DNA of 64,000 bases from the NCBI RefSeq assembly GCF_002078015.1, contig NZ_LWBP01000186.1, positions 53,924-117,923 of the forward strand, given 5' to 3'. The number at the start of each line of letters is the position of its first letter. Position 1 is the stretch's first letter. Of the stretch, positions 20,282-29,318 are shown piece after piece. The stretch comes from Niastella populi. GTDB lineage: Bacteria; Bacteroidota; Bacteroidia; Chitinophagales; Chitinophagaceae. The notes under the pieces are model-generated. The model had not been told where the DNA came from. It worked only from the letters and a program-made list of their open reading frames with translations, and ran no database searches. Made by a program: the position numbers and the translations under genes.

Positions 20282-22258
20282 TTATTTGGTCAAAAGCATC
20301 CTGTTCACAAAGATCTCATTACCCGATAACACTTTTATCGTATACACCCCCCTTGCCCATGATTCAAAGCCGTTCATTTTAATAGTTGAATAACCTTTCT
20401 GAACATGGGTATTGGTGGTTCTCATCAGTTTGCCGGTAACATCGTATATAAGCACCTGCACCTCTTTATCGGTATTTGATGCGATGTTGATCTGCATAAA
20501 GTTGTTAACCGGGTTAGGTACAACCGTAACAGCGGAGAAACCATTTGTAGATAATGAAAGTTTAACCGTTTTACTGTACAGTACCTCGCCACTGGCGCCG
20601 TTTATTTTGATGCGGTAATATACATTGGCGGCTTTTATTCCGAACAACTCATCGGTTGATTGATACTTGCTGAACGTGGAGGACGTATTGGCGGCCTCTA
20701 CTTTTCCTGCATAGGTAAAATGCACGCCGTCGAAACTTTTTTCAATGGTGAAGTATTTTACTGTGTTGTTTGCCGTAACCGACCAGTCGAGGCTGGCCAG
20801 CCCGTTATTGAGTACGCCGTTAAGGCTGATCCTGTTGCTGGTAAGTACGGTACAGCTTGGATCGTATGTAATAACTGCCGTATCGGTCGAAAAGATGGGG
20901 CAGCCATTGTCAAGCGTTTGTACTACAATGTAAGTGCCGGGCGAATCAACGGTGATAGAGGTACTGTCGGTGTCGGATGTTACAATATGCCCATCGGCTG
21001 TTTGCCATGAATACCTCGATGTGGAATAAGGATCGGTAACCCAGATATTGCTGATACCTGTTGCACCGCAAAATACGGGTACATCGGCTGCGAGGTCTGC
21101 CGTAGGTGGCAGGAACAGATCGAATGGAGCAATAAAGTCTTTTAACTCCGAAGTGAACGAAGTAGATGAGCGGGTCTTTACCATTACTTTACTGAAGGGG
21201 ATACCGCAGGGAGTGGTTCCCATCAGGCTGGTAGGGTTTAAGCCGAGTGCGGTTAAGTTCACGGCAAATTCCATAAACTGACCGGCTGCATACTGCGTAA
21301 CGATAGAATTATTGGCGCGCGCTACCCTGAATGGCCCTCCCCATGTAGGTCCGCTGTTTTCCGTACCATAATAAAAAGGGTCGCCGAATTTCGGCTGAAT
21401 GCCGGCATATCCATATTGCGCACCGGGTGTGGCGCCGTCAAAAGTACCGGTCCAGTCGAACGTAGCCGGCGTTGACAAAAGAGCGTTCCGGTTTACCCAT
21501 ATACGGGCCTCGATGTCGCTGAGGCTCCCGCCGCTGTAATTGGCGGCAAAAATGATATCGCCGGCCTGGGTGATATTACCTGAACCATCGAATACCCAGG
21601 AGGTATGCCCGGCATCGGGACCGTAACCGGTAAAACGGGTAGTGCCGCGTGTATAAAAGATATCTGTCTGGTACATTTCAAAATCGAAATACCGGTCGCC
21701 GGTAGTGCCTTCCACGGCAACGGCGCCAAACAGCCATAGCGGATCCGAAGTATTACCGTTAGGCCCCTGCCGTCTTAAATGGCAGTACACATCGAGAATG
21801 TCATTTTTTGCAAGGATGTTTTTTGTATCGCCCCGCCAGTTATCGGGGCTGTCGCCGTTCTTATTTGAGCCATCGACAAACGCAGTTTGATCTGTGCCGT
21901 GATAGTCACGTACAAAGATCGCGTCTATTAATGTTCTTTCACCAGTTTGATAAAAAGCGGGATATCGCATCTTGCGGTAAAAGGGAACGTTTGCTGTAGC
22001 CGCGGGATTCGCCAGGTAACCGGCAACGATATCGCTGGCGCCGGTTGTGTCAATTACAAACAGGCTGCTGCCGCCTGTAAGCATCTGGTCATACCACCAG
22101 TCGTCGCAATCGCTGCACGGATTTGAGGAAGCAATGAATATGTTCGACTGCGCATCGGCATCTACCCCAAATTTGCCTTCAATAGTCGGCGTTACTACCT
22201 GTGTAAACCCACCATAGGCATAAAAAGCCATCAATAGGATGAGTACAATTTTTTTCAT
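20282..22258 (-). CDS. Secreted protein with T9SS type A sorting domain, function unknown
   Basis: 658 residues from the ATG at 22258, which begins a standard signal peptide (MKKIVLILLMAFYAYGG). The N-terminal ~370 residues resemble large uncharacterised Bacteroidota exoproteins, with DCDDWWYDQML, DIFYTRGTTRFTGYGPDAGHTSW and a beta-sandwich composition; I do not recognise a catalytic family. An Ig/PKD-like region follows, with TYIVVQTLDNGCPIFSTDTA. The C-terminus is a type A sorting domain: VVPNPVNNFMQINIAS, VLIYDVTGKLMRTT, ARGVYTIKVLSGNEIFVNRMLLTK. It is expected outside the cell or anchored to the surface. It has the same orientation as the beta-helix gene but its own terminator. Confidence 0.8.
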   Translation of the reverse strand: MKKIVLILLMAFYAYGGFTQVVTPTIEGKFGVDADAQSNIFIASSNPCSDCDDWWYDQMLTGGSSLFVIDTTGASDIVAGYLANPAATANVPFYRKMRYPAFYQTGERTLIDAIFVRDYHGTDQTAFVDGSNKNGDSPDNWRGDTKNILAKNDILDVYCHLRRQGPNGNTSDPLWLFGAVAVEGTTGDRYFDFEMYQTDIFYTRGTTRFTGYGPDAGHTSWVFDGSGNITQAGDIIFAANYSGGSLSDIEARIWVNRNALLSTPATFDWTGTFDGATPGAQYGYAGIQPKFGDPFYYGTENSGPTWGGPFRVARANNSIVTQYAAGQFMEFAVNLTALGLNPTSLMGTTPCGIPFSKVMVKTRSSTSFTSELKDFIAPFDLFLPPTADLAADVPVFCGATGISNIWVTDPYSTSRYSWQTADGHIVTSDTDSTSITVDSPGTYIVVQTLDNGCPIFSTDTAVITYDPSCTVLTSNRISLNGVLNNGLASLDWSVTANNTVKYFTIEKSFDGVHFTYAGKVEAANTSSTFSKYQSTDELFGIKAANVYYRIKINGASGEVLYSKTVKLSLSTNGFSAVTVVPNPVNNFMQINIASNTDKEVQVLIYDVTGKLMRTTNTHVQKGYSTIKMNGFESWARGVYTIKVLSGNEIFVNRMLLTK

Positions 22259-22905
22259 AAATACGGATTTGTTACAAAAGACTAAATCATCAATATTCAA
22301 TACTGCGGAATATTAAACCGGATAAGTATCTCATTGCCGGTTAAAAGCCCGGCCGCTTGCATATATTGAAAAAATGATTTTCGGCTGTAGTTTCGCCAGG
22401 AAGCAGATCGCTTGCACGCTGTTAACTTACTTTGCAGAGTGTTTCCTGGGTTACTGATTGATATGCCTTTCCCAAATTTAATATCAGGAATTACAACAAA
22501 TTTATCTAAAAAATATAAGTATCAAAATATATATGAATAAATAAATATTGCTTAATTGTTGTGAGCAAGTACCGTATATATGTTATTTATAAGCGTTATC
22601 ACTTATGGGCCCGGTGAGGGATGCAATTAGTCAGATTCATGCAAATGATTGCATTTCAGGTAACTGGGTAAAATTGCCGGCGCTTTGGCGGCAGTTGCGG
22701 CAGGGAGGTTTATGTTGAAAAACGGGGTGGGATTGTGCATAAAAAGACCGCCGGCCGGGGTGGTGCAGGCGATAAAAAAAGCCCTGAAATCCGTAGATCT
22801 CAAGGCATTTGTTTTTCAGGGTTTTCCAGGGATACTTAATCTGGTGTCATAAAAACGATCAGAAAAAGGAACGGGGGTACAGGATATTGGATCAGAGCAA
22901 TATGT
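22259..22905. other. Intergenic region, about 650 bp
   Basis: No credible gene. The part next to 22258 is A/T-rich and should carry the promoter of the T9SS type A protein. The part near 22906 carries the terminator listed next. Nothing else was recognised. Confidence 0.5.
22774..22821 (-). terminator. Terminator of the sigma/FecR/SusCD/TlpA locus
   Basis: CCCTGAAA (22782-22789) pairs with TTTCAGGG (22814-22821) around a 24-nt loop. On the minus strand the stem leads into GC then seven T residues. It lies about 85 bp past the TlpA-like stop, at the end of the locus. Confidence 0.65.
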
Positions 22906-24021
22906 TTACTTTATATAAGCGGATAGTTTTTCGGTAAGCCCTTCGCCCCTTAGGTTCTTGGCTATGATAACGCCCTCGGGATTGATGAGCAGGTTTTGGG
23001 GTACGGCATTGATACCATATTTTACCGCTACCTCATTTTGCCAGCCCTTTAGATCACTCACATGGATCCACGGCATACCGTCTTTTTTTACCGCACCTTC
23101 CCAGGATGATTTACCCTGATCGAGCGATACGGCTACTACTTCGAAGTTTTTGTTTTGCGCTTTCAGTTCTGTATACGCTTTCAGCAGGTTGGGGTTCTCT
23201 GCGCGACAGGGTGCGCACCAGCTTGCCCAGAAATCGACCAGCACATATTTTCCCTTCAGCGACGATAACGTAAAAGGTTTATCGTTGAGATCGTTTTGGG
23301 TGAAGTCGGTGGCCTTTACACCGGTAGCTCTTCTGCTGCCCGCTTCAAGCCTTTCAACAATACGCTGGCCCAGTTCCGATTTTTGCAATTCGGGCGAGAA
23401 GCGGCGGAACAGCGGTTCTACTTTGGCGGTTTCGAATTTACTGTCGAGCACGTAAACGTTGTACGCGTACAAGCCCATGAAGGAATTCAGGTGCGTTTCT
23501 ACAAATTGCACGTGCAGGTCTTTAATGGTCTTTACCAGTTTGGTAACGCTGTCGCCGGCCCATTTGCGCCATACCGTATCATTTTTCTTCGTATCGAATT
23601 CGTTGTTCAGTTTAAGGATGATATCAGTGAGTGGCCTCACGGGCGCCTGCATTTCCTGGTTCTCCTTTTCTGCTAAAGAACCTTTGATGGTCGCTTTTTT
23701 TATAGAATCGGTTGCCGTTACAGCGATCTTTGAATTCTCGAGGAAGAACACTACATAATCTGAATTTCTTTTTTTCGATGCATCACTGCTGCGTTTCACC
23801 GCTACAAATGCCTGAACGGGCTCCTTTACCCTTCCTTTGAACATAAACCGGCCGTTCTTTATTTCGGCTGAATCTTTAAATGCATCATTACCCCGGCCAT
23901 AATCGAGGTAGGCCTTTGCCGGTTCTTTCAGGTTGGTTAGCTTACCTGTTATAACATAACCTTTCTGCGCAGCCGCCAGCAGGGGCAGCGCCAGGAACAT
24001 AGAAATAACTGTCTTCTTCAT
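22906..24021 (-). CDS. TlpA-like thioredoxin with DUF4369-type N-terminus
   Basis: 371 residues with a signal peptide (MKKTVISMFLALPLLAAAQ). Residues about 22-125 look like the beta-rich DUF4369 domain that precedes many Bacteroidota periplasmic thioredoxins. Residues about 235-371 form an AhpC/TSA-thioredoxin fold with FWASWCAPCRAE; the redox pair is Cys269 and Cys272, and the cis-proline lies in GINAVPQNLLI. It is expected to reduce disulfides in the periplasm. It lies 91 bp downstream of a SusD gene as the last gene of a sigma/FecR/SusC/SusD cluster. That pairing is common in Bacteroidota and suggests handling of proteins or peptides rather than plain sugars, which is inference. Confidence 0.9.
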   Translation of the reverse strand: MKKTVISMFLALPLLAAAQKGYVITGKLTNLKEPAKAYLDYGRGNDAFKDSAEIKNGRFMFKGRVKEPVQAFVAVKRSSDASKKRNSDYVVFFLENSKIAVTATDSIKKATIKGSLAEKENQEMQAPVRPLTDIILKLNNEFDTKKNDTVWRKWAGDSVTKLVKTIKDLHVQFVETHLNSFMGLYAYNVYVLDSKFETAKVEPLFRRFSPELQKSELGQRIVERLEAGSRRATGVKATDFTQNDLNDKPFTLSSLKGKYVLVDFWASWCAPCRAENPNLLKAYTELKAQNKNFEVVAVSLDQGKSSWEGAVKKDGMPWIHVSDLKGWQNEVAVKYGINAVPQNLLINPEGVIIAKNLRGEGLTEKLSAYIK

Positions 24022-24112
24022 ATTGTGGTATTAGTAATTATTATGGATTAATAATCTGAAATGAAGTGTGCCACATTTGACATTTGCGCCGGTATCAAAT
24101 GTGGCACCCCTG

Positions 24113-25510
24113 TTAGTTGTTGATGTTGGGATTTTCTCCAACGATCTTCGGCGGAATGGGGAAAGCCATTTGATCGGTATTGGTGAGGGTGAATGTTTCT
24201 TTTATGTCGCCCGTTGCATCGTACACGTTATGTTTAAAGTTGATGGTATTGCCGAACAATGGGTCAACCGAAAGCCGGCGCATATCGAACCAGCGGTAGC
24301 CAGTAACCGCAAATTCGCGAATGCGTTCTTCCATTATGAATTGAAGCAATGCCATTTTGGATGCCTGGGCGGCGGCAGGTACAACGGCATCTGCGGCCGG
24401 CATGCGGTTCTTGCGTAAGTATTCCAGGTCGCTAACGGCGCCGGCGAGGTCTTCATCCCTTGCTTTTACTTCAGCCCTGAATAAATACAGCTCAGGCACG
24501 CGCAGGCCCCAGAAGCTTACGGAAGTGGAGCCTCTTCTATAGAGCTTCAAACCATTGGGGAATGTGAATGAATTGGCGAAATACCTGGTGAACCGCAGAT
24601 CTGTAGGGCCATATAAGGCGGCGGTTTCAGGGGTAATGTATACCAGTGTTTGTGATGCGGTGATATAGCCATTCGTCATGTTTTTGGAATACACATTCTC
24701 TATATCGTTTACTGTAGTGGGATACCCTGGATTGGTGGTGTTAAAATTATAAAAGGTGGTTGACAGGGTCGATTGCCCCAGGTTGCTGATCGACTCGTTT
24801 AACAAGGGGAGGGCTTCTGCATACTTACCCATGAAGATGTATACTTTGGCCAGCAAACCCTGTGCTGTGGCTTTCGACACGCGAATGCGGTGTTGAACAC
24901 CTGTATTTATGAGGTTGGGTATCGCCGTTGTAAGGTCGCTCACAATTTGATCATAAATGGCCTGTACGCTGGCTCTCCTGTAATCACCGGCGTTTACATC
25001 GGCTTTGGTGATCAGCGGAAAGCCGGGGTCGGTTGCCGCGGTAGCCGGGTTGTAGGGTTTGCCGTAATAATTAATGAGCAGGAGGTACGTCCAGGCGCGG
25101 CCGGTCAATGCTTCGGCCTGTAATGACCTTTTAACCGTTTCACTGCCTTCGGTCGATGTCATCACTTCCTCAATGATCTTGTTATAAATGTATAACCCTT
25201 TTACCGGTATCAGTGTTTCTGTGGCATCTACCTCGGGGGTATAAATGTCATAGTCCCACCTGAACAACTGCTTCTCCCTGAAGCTGGCGCCGCTCCAGGC
25301 GGGGTCTTTCATTACTACCTCATCGCCGAGGATGTGTTGGGCATTGGTGCCTATGTTTATCAGGTCGAGGTTGTTCAGCAACAGATCATAATCGCTGGTT
25401 TTCGTGGCTATAACTATTCCCTTGGGTTTTATTTCGAGGAACGATTTTTTACAGGATGCAGTAACCGCCAGTATCAATATGATCGTGGTATATTTATAAA
25501 TTCTTCGCAT
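24113..25510 (-). CDS. SusD/RagB-type outer-membrane lipoprotein
   Basis: 465 residues with a lipobox AVTASC (Cys20). SusD-family features: SFLEIKPKG after the lipid site, RSLQAEALTGRAWTYLLLINYYGKPY (the helix that usually reads ARAFxYFxLV), DLEYLRKNRMP, and ERIREFAVTGYRWFDMRRLS near the C-terminus. It lies 18 bp downstream of the STN-containing SusC and would form its lid. The body has a short SusD_RagB region, closer to the group that pairs with FecA-like transporters. Substrate unknown. Confidence 0.93.
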   Translation of the reverse strand: MRRIYKYTTIILILAVTASCKKSFLEIKPKGIVIATKTSDYDLLLNNLDLINIGTNAQHILGDEVVMKDPAWSGASFREKQLFRWDYDIYTPEVDATETLIPVKGLYIYNKIIEEVMTSTEGSETVKRSLQAEALTGRAWTYLLLINYYGKPYNPATAATDPGFPLITKADVNAGDYRRASVQAIYDQIVSDLTTAIPNLINTGVQHRIRVSKATAQGLLAKVYIFMGKYAEALPLLNESISNLGQSTLSTTFYNFNTTNPGYPTTVNDIENVYSKNMTNGYITASQTLVYITPETAALYGPTDLRFTRYFANSFTFPNGLKLYRRGSTSVSFWGLRVPELYLFRAEVKARDEDLAGAVSDLEYLRKNRMPAADAVVPAAAQASKMALLQFIMEERIREFAVTGYRWFDMRRLSVDPLFGNTINFKHNVYDATGDIKETFTLTNTDQMAFPIPPKIVGENPNINN

Positions 25511-25528
25511 GATAGTTCAAATTGATGA

Positions 25529-28500
25529 TTAAAAGGAAAGGTTGGCGCCTAATGTCAATGTCTTTTGATTTACAGGAATTATCAGGTCCTGGAACTCGGG
25601 ATCGATGCCATATTTGTTGGCCTTCCATACCAGTATATTGCTCATTTGCACCCTGAGTGTGATGCCCTGCGCATGCACCTTGTTTATAAGGTTCCTGGGC
25701 AGATCGTAAAACAGGGTGATGTCCCTGAGCTTTACAAAAGAAGCATCCACGAAATTGATATCGCCCCGGGTAAAGTATTCAAGATTGGTCAGGCCGCTAT
25801 TGGGACTGGCATTTGTGAGGTAAGGGGGAATATCGGTAAACGCTTCATCACCGGGGTTTCTCCACCTGTTCAGAAAATCGGGTGAGACGTTGCTTGTCAG
25901 TCTGCCGCCAAAGGACAGGTTACGGAACCTTTGCATTACATGGCCCATCTGGTATACCAGATTAGCAGCCAGCCTGAAGTTTCCGTACCGGAAATTGTTG
26001 CTGAGGCCGCCGTTCCAGATGGGTTGGTAGGAGCCCATAAATACAATGTCTTCAGGTTTGGTGATGGATCTATCACTTGTTTCTTTACCATCAGCCAGCC
26101 TTACCAGCGGCGCGCCGGTATTATCAAGTCCGGCATAGTCATAGGCAAATGCGGCTCCGGCTGCGTAGCCTTCTACATAGGTCTGTGCTACCTGTGCGGC
26201 GCCTGTTGTTATAGGAGAGGCTGCGGTAAGTTTTGTTATTCTGTTCCGGTTGTAGGCAAACGTCAGGAATGTTTCCCAGGTGAAATCGCGGGTTTTGATA
26301 TTCACCGAATTCAGGCTCACCTCAATTCCTTTGTTGCTGATGCTGCCCTGGTTACCTACAATGGCCGGCCAGCCATTTAAACTGTTGGGATAGATCAGCC
26401 CAAGCAGGTTATCCGTTTCCTTATCATACGCATCGATGCTTCCCGTGAGGCGGTAACTGAATAATGAGAAGTCGAGGCCAAGGTTAAGGGTGCGCGTGCT
26501 TTCCCAGGTTAATTTGGGATTGCCGGGTGTGGTTATGCGTATACCCACATTGTTGGGGAAGAAGGCGCTTCCCAATGGGCCGGTGATATCTTCGGAAGCG
26601 GCTGTGCCCGGGCCCGGCGAGTTACCAGTAATGCCATAAGTTAACCGCAACGCCAGTTGTTTTACCCAGTTCACGGGTTGCATGAACTCTTCATTACCGG
26701 CCGCCCATTTACCGCCGATACTCCATACCGGTTTGTTCTGGGCGCTTTTGTCTTTACCAAACAGGTTGCTCTGGTCAATACGCCAACTGGCGTTCAGCGT
26801 GTATTTCCTGTTGTACGTATATGCGGCATTGGCGTAATAAGAAGTAAAACGCGATGTGGTTTCGTTGGTGCTGAAAGCGTCATAGCCGAGCGTACTGGCC
26901 ACGCCGCCATAATTGGGCCATACGGGGCTCATTATAAAACCACCCAAAGCTTTATAGTCAACCGCCTGCGATGTTAGCAGGTCTTCATCGAAACCTCTCA
27001 CGCGGTTGGTGGCGCTGGTAACGAACTGTTCCTGCGCTTCCTGACCGGCCAGTGCGGTGAACTGGTGCTTGTTCCATGAACGGTCATACATCAACTGGTT
27101 CCTGATGGTCCAGTTGCGGTTGTCGCCGTTGATGGAGGTAAGCCGGCCGCCATTGGTTGGCAAATAATAAGTTGGTACTGTTGCCGGGGTCGGCGCTACT
27201 GTAAAGCTTACGATCTCTTTTCTTACCGTATAACTTTGCAGGCTTTCAAAATCGCGTTGTTTCCTGTTGCCTTTTATATATCCGTAGTTGCCTACAAAGC
27301 GCAAACCTTTAAAAATGTCCACTTCAACGCCGGCGTTCACCCGCGCCTGCATGAATTCGAATTTGGTATATCCGCGGTTGAATTCATCGAGCGGGTTATA
27401 CTGTAAACTGATCCGGCTGCGTGCCTCCCACGACGCAAGTACAGAGTCTGATACGCCGTTGAGGTAATTGATATTCATATTTTTCCCGTCTGCATCCCGA
27501 AACAACTGGTAGGGGAGGAAGGAGTAGTTGGTTGAATAATTTCTTTTAGATGAACTGTTGTTGCTGCTGAGATCGGTAATAAGATTGAACCTTATGAATT
27601 TGGCAGGTTTAAAGTCCTGGCGGAAGTTGATCTTAAAATTCCTGTTCTTTTCGCCGGGCTGATCGGTTTTTGTATTGGTATAACTGAAGGAACCGTAGTA
27701 GGAATATTTGTCGCTGCCGCCGCTCAGCGACAGGGTATGGTTGCTGAGAACGGCTGAACGATAAAAGAGATCGCTGATCTGGCCATGGTTGCTGATATTG
27801 GCCAGGCTGTCGAGGCTGGCATTGGCCTGATCGTCGCTGATTAAACCACGCGCCTGATTGTATAGAATGATTTCATGGGGAGGAAGAATGCCGCCGCCAT
27901 TGGGATACGAGTGCACGGTGCTCCAGGGGTATTGTGCCTGGTAACCCGGAGTATTGAATATTTCTTTGGCTGCATCGATGAACTGCCGGCTGCTCAGCAC
28001 AGGCCTGTAATCAAGATCGGGCCGGCCCTGTATATTGGTGAACCCGCTATAGTTTACGCGCGTTTTGCTGTTGAATGCGCCTTTTTTAGTGGTTATTACA
28101 ATTACGCCATTGGCTGCGCGGGCGCCCCAGATGGAAGCGGCGGTGGCATCTTTCAGCACCACGATGCTTTCAATATCCTGCGGGTTGATGGAGCTGAGAC
28201 CGGGCATCAGCAATGGATCATCCTGCGGGTTAGGGCTTGCGAGGTCGGCCATTACCAGACCGTCAACAACAAACAAAGGCTGGTTGTTGGAGCCGCTGCG
28301 GCCCGCCGTACCGTTTGGATTCGGCGCACCGGTGGTGGCCAGACCGCGAATCAACAGCGGGGCCCTTGCCGGCGTCTGGTTCACTACGAGGCCGGGCACC
28401 AGCCCGTCGAGGCTTTGCAATACGTTCATAGATGTAGTACGGTTGCCTACCACGGCCATATCTACTTTGGTAAATGAACCGGCGCTTCTTTCCTTTGCAA

Positions 28501-29185
28501 TGGTTTGGTAACCTGTATTGATCGTTACCTGTACTTCGTCTATGGTGGTGATCTTCGGCGCGGCGGTCAATACGGCGAGATCATTTCTTTTGTTCACTTT
28601 TACTTCAAAGGTTTCGATACTCACTCCGCTGAAGATCAGGGTGGCTTTTTCATCTATGCCCCTGAGCTCGAATGAACCGTCTTCTTTTGTGATCGTGCTC
28701 CTTTCCCTGCTGCCTTTTATTTCCACGGTTACCCCAAATACCGGTTTGCCATCGGGGCCTACCACTTTTCCTCTTACATCGATAGGCGGCTGCGGTGTTT
28801 CCGTTTGTTTGGGTGCGGCAGGCGCAGGTTTTACGATAATGGTTTTGTCTTCCATTTCCCAGGTGAGGGGCTGATTGGCGAAGCAGATTGCCAATACATT
28901 TTTGAGTGGAACATTGCGCACTTCAATATCTACCGTGCGCGATTGTTTCAATACTTCGCTGGAGTATACAAAGACATATCCGGTTTGCCGTTTTATTTCC
29001 CGGAAGATCTTTACCAACGGGGCATTTTTCTCCTGAAGTGTAACTTGCTGCGCATTCACCCCTGCGCTTGCATGCAGGCAGGCTACCAGTAGCATAACTG
29101 CAGTTAATTTCATCGTCATGAGCAGTTGTTTGGTTAACAGGGCAGGGCGTACAATTCCCATACCCCCACAAAGAGCAATTTTCAT
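25529..29185 (-). CDS. SusC-type TonB-dependent transporter with STN signalling domain
   Basis: 1218 residues. After a signal region (helix LTAVMLLVACLHASAG) comes a secretin/TonB short N-terminal domain (about 46-125: FREIKRQTGYVFVYSSEVL, LKNVLAICFANQPLTWEME), then a CarboxypepD-regulatory-like domain (about 138-215), a plug (VRVRG-type segment, IVVLKDATAASIWGARAANGV) and a beta-barrel ending LTLGANLSF. The STN domain is the part that contacts FecR in cell-surface signalling, and the sigma and FecR genes lie directly upstream. Ligand binding outside should therefore release the sigma factor and switch on this operon. It precedes SusD by 18 bp. The first ATG is used; an in-frame ATG at codon 23 would give a shorter leader. 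Confidence 0.95.
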   Translation of the reverse strand: MKIALCGGMGIVRPALLTKQLLMTMKLTAVMLLVACLHASAGVNAQQVTLQEKNAPLVKIFREIKRQTGYVFVYSSEVLKQSRTVDIEVRNVPLKNVLAICFANQPLTWEMEDKTIIVKPAPAAPKQTETPQPPIDVRGKVVGPDGKPVFGVTVEIKGSRERSTITKEDGSFELRGIDEKATLIFSGVSIETFEVKVNKRNDLAVLTAAPKITTIDEVQVTINTGYQTIAKERSAGSFTKVDMAVVGNRTTSMNVLQSLDGLVPGLVVNQTPARAPLLIRGLATTGAPNPNGTAGRSGSNNQPLFVVDGLVMADLASPNPQDDPLLMPGLSSINPQDIESIVVLKDATAASIWGARAANGVIVITTKKGAFNSKTRVNYSGFTNIQGRPDLDYRPVLSSRQFIDAAKEIFNTPGYQAQYPWSTVHSYPNGGGILPPHEIILYNQARGLISDDQANASLDSLANISNHGQISDLFYRSAVLSNHTLSLSGGSDKYSYYGSFSYTNTKTDQPGEKNRNFKINFRQDFKPAKFIRFNLITDLSSNNSSSKRNYSTNYSFLPYQLFRDADGKNMNINYLNGVSDSVLASWEARSRISLQYNPLDEFNRGYTKFEFMQARVNAGVEVDIFKGLRFVGNYGYIKGNRKQRDFESLQSYTVRKEIVSFTVAPTPATVPTYYLPTNGGRLTSINGDNRNWTIRNQLMYDRSWNKHQFTALAGQEAQEQFVTSATNRVRGFDEDLLTSQAVDYKALGGFIMSPVWPNYGGVASTLGYDAFSTNETTSRFTSYYANAAYTYNRKYTLNASWRIDQSNLFGKDKSAQNKPVWSIGGKWAAGNEEFMQPVNWVKQLALRLTYGITGNSPGPGTAASEDITGPLGSAFFPNNVGIRITTPGNPKLTWESTRTLNLGLDFSLFSYRLTGSIDAYDKETDNLLGLIYPNSLNGWPAIVGNQGSISNKGIEVSLNSVNIKTRDFTWETFLTFAYNRNRITKLTAASPITTGAAQVAQTYVEGYAAGAAFAYDYAGLDNTGAPLVRLADGKETSDRSITKPEDIVFMGSYQPIWNGGLSNNFRYGNFRLAANLVYQMGHVMQRFRNLSFGGRLTSNVSPDFLNRWRNPGDEAFTDIPPYLTNASPNSGLTNLEYFTRGDINFVDASFVKLRDITLFYDLPRNLINKVHAQGITLRVQMSNILVWKANKYGIDPEFQDLIIPVNQKTLTLGANLSF

Positions 29186-29264
29186 ACTTTTGTCTTGTTT
29201 GGGTTTTACGTTAAAAAGCAGTCTTGAACCGATTGTATATAACAGGTTAAATCCAGGCTACTCA

Positions 29265-29290
29265 CCGCTTCGGCTCCTAACCCGAGGCGG
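29265..29290 (-). promoter_or_regulatory. Hairpin between FecR and SusC
   Basis: CCGCTTCGG (29265-29273) pairs with CCGAGGCGG (29282-29290) with one G-U pair. No T run follows on the minus strand. It could set the ratio of anti-sigma to transporter mRNA by processing or partial termination; that role is inference. Confidence 0.45.
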
Positions 29291-29318
29291 TTTTTGTTTT
29301 GGCTAACCCCTGATAAGG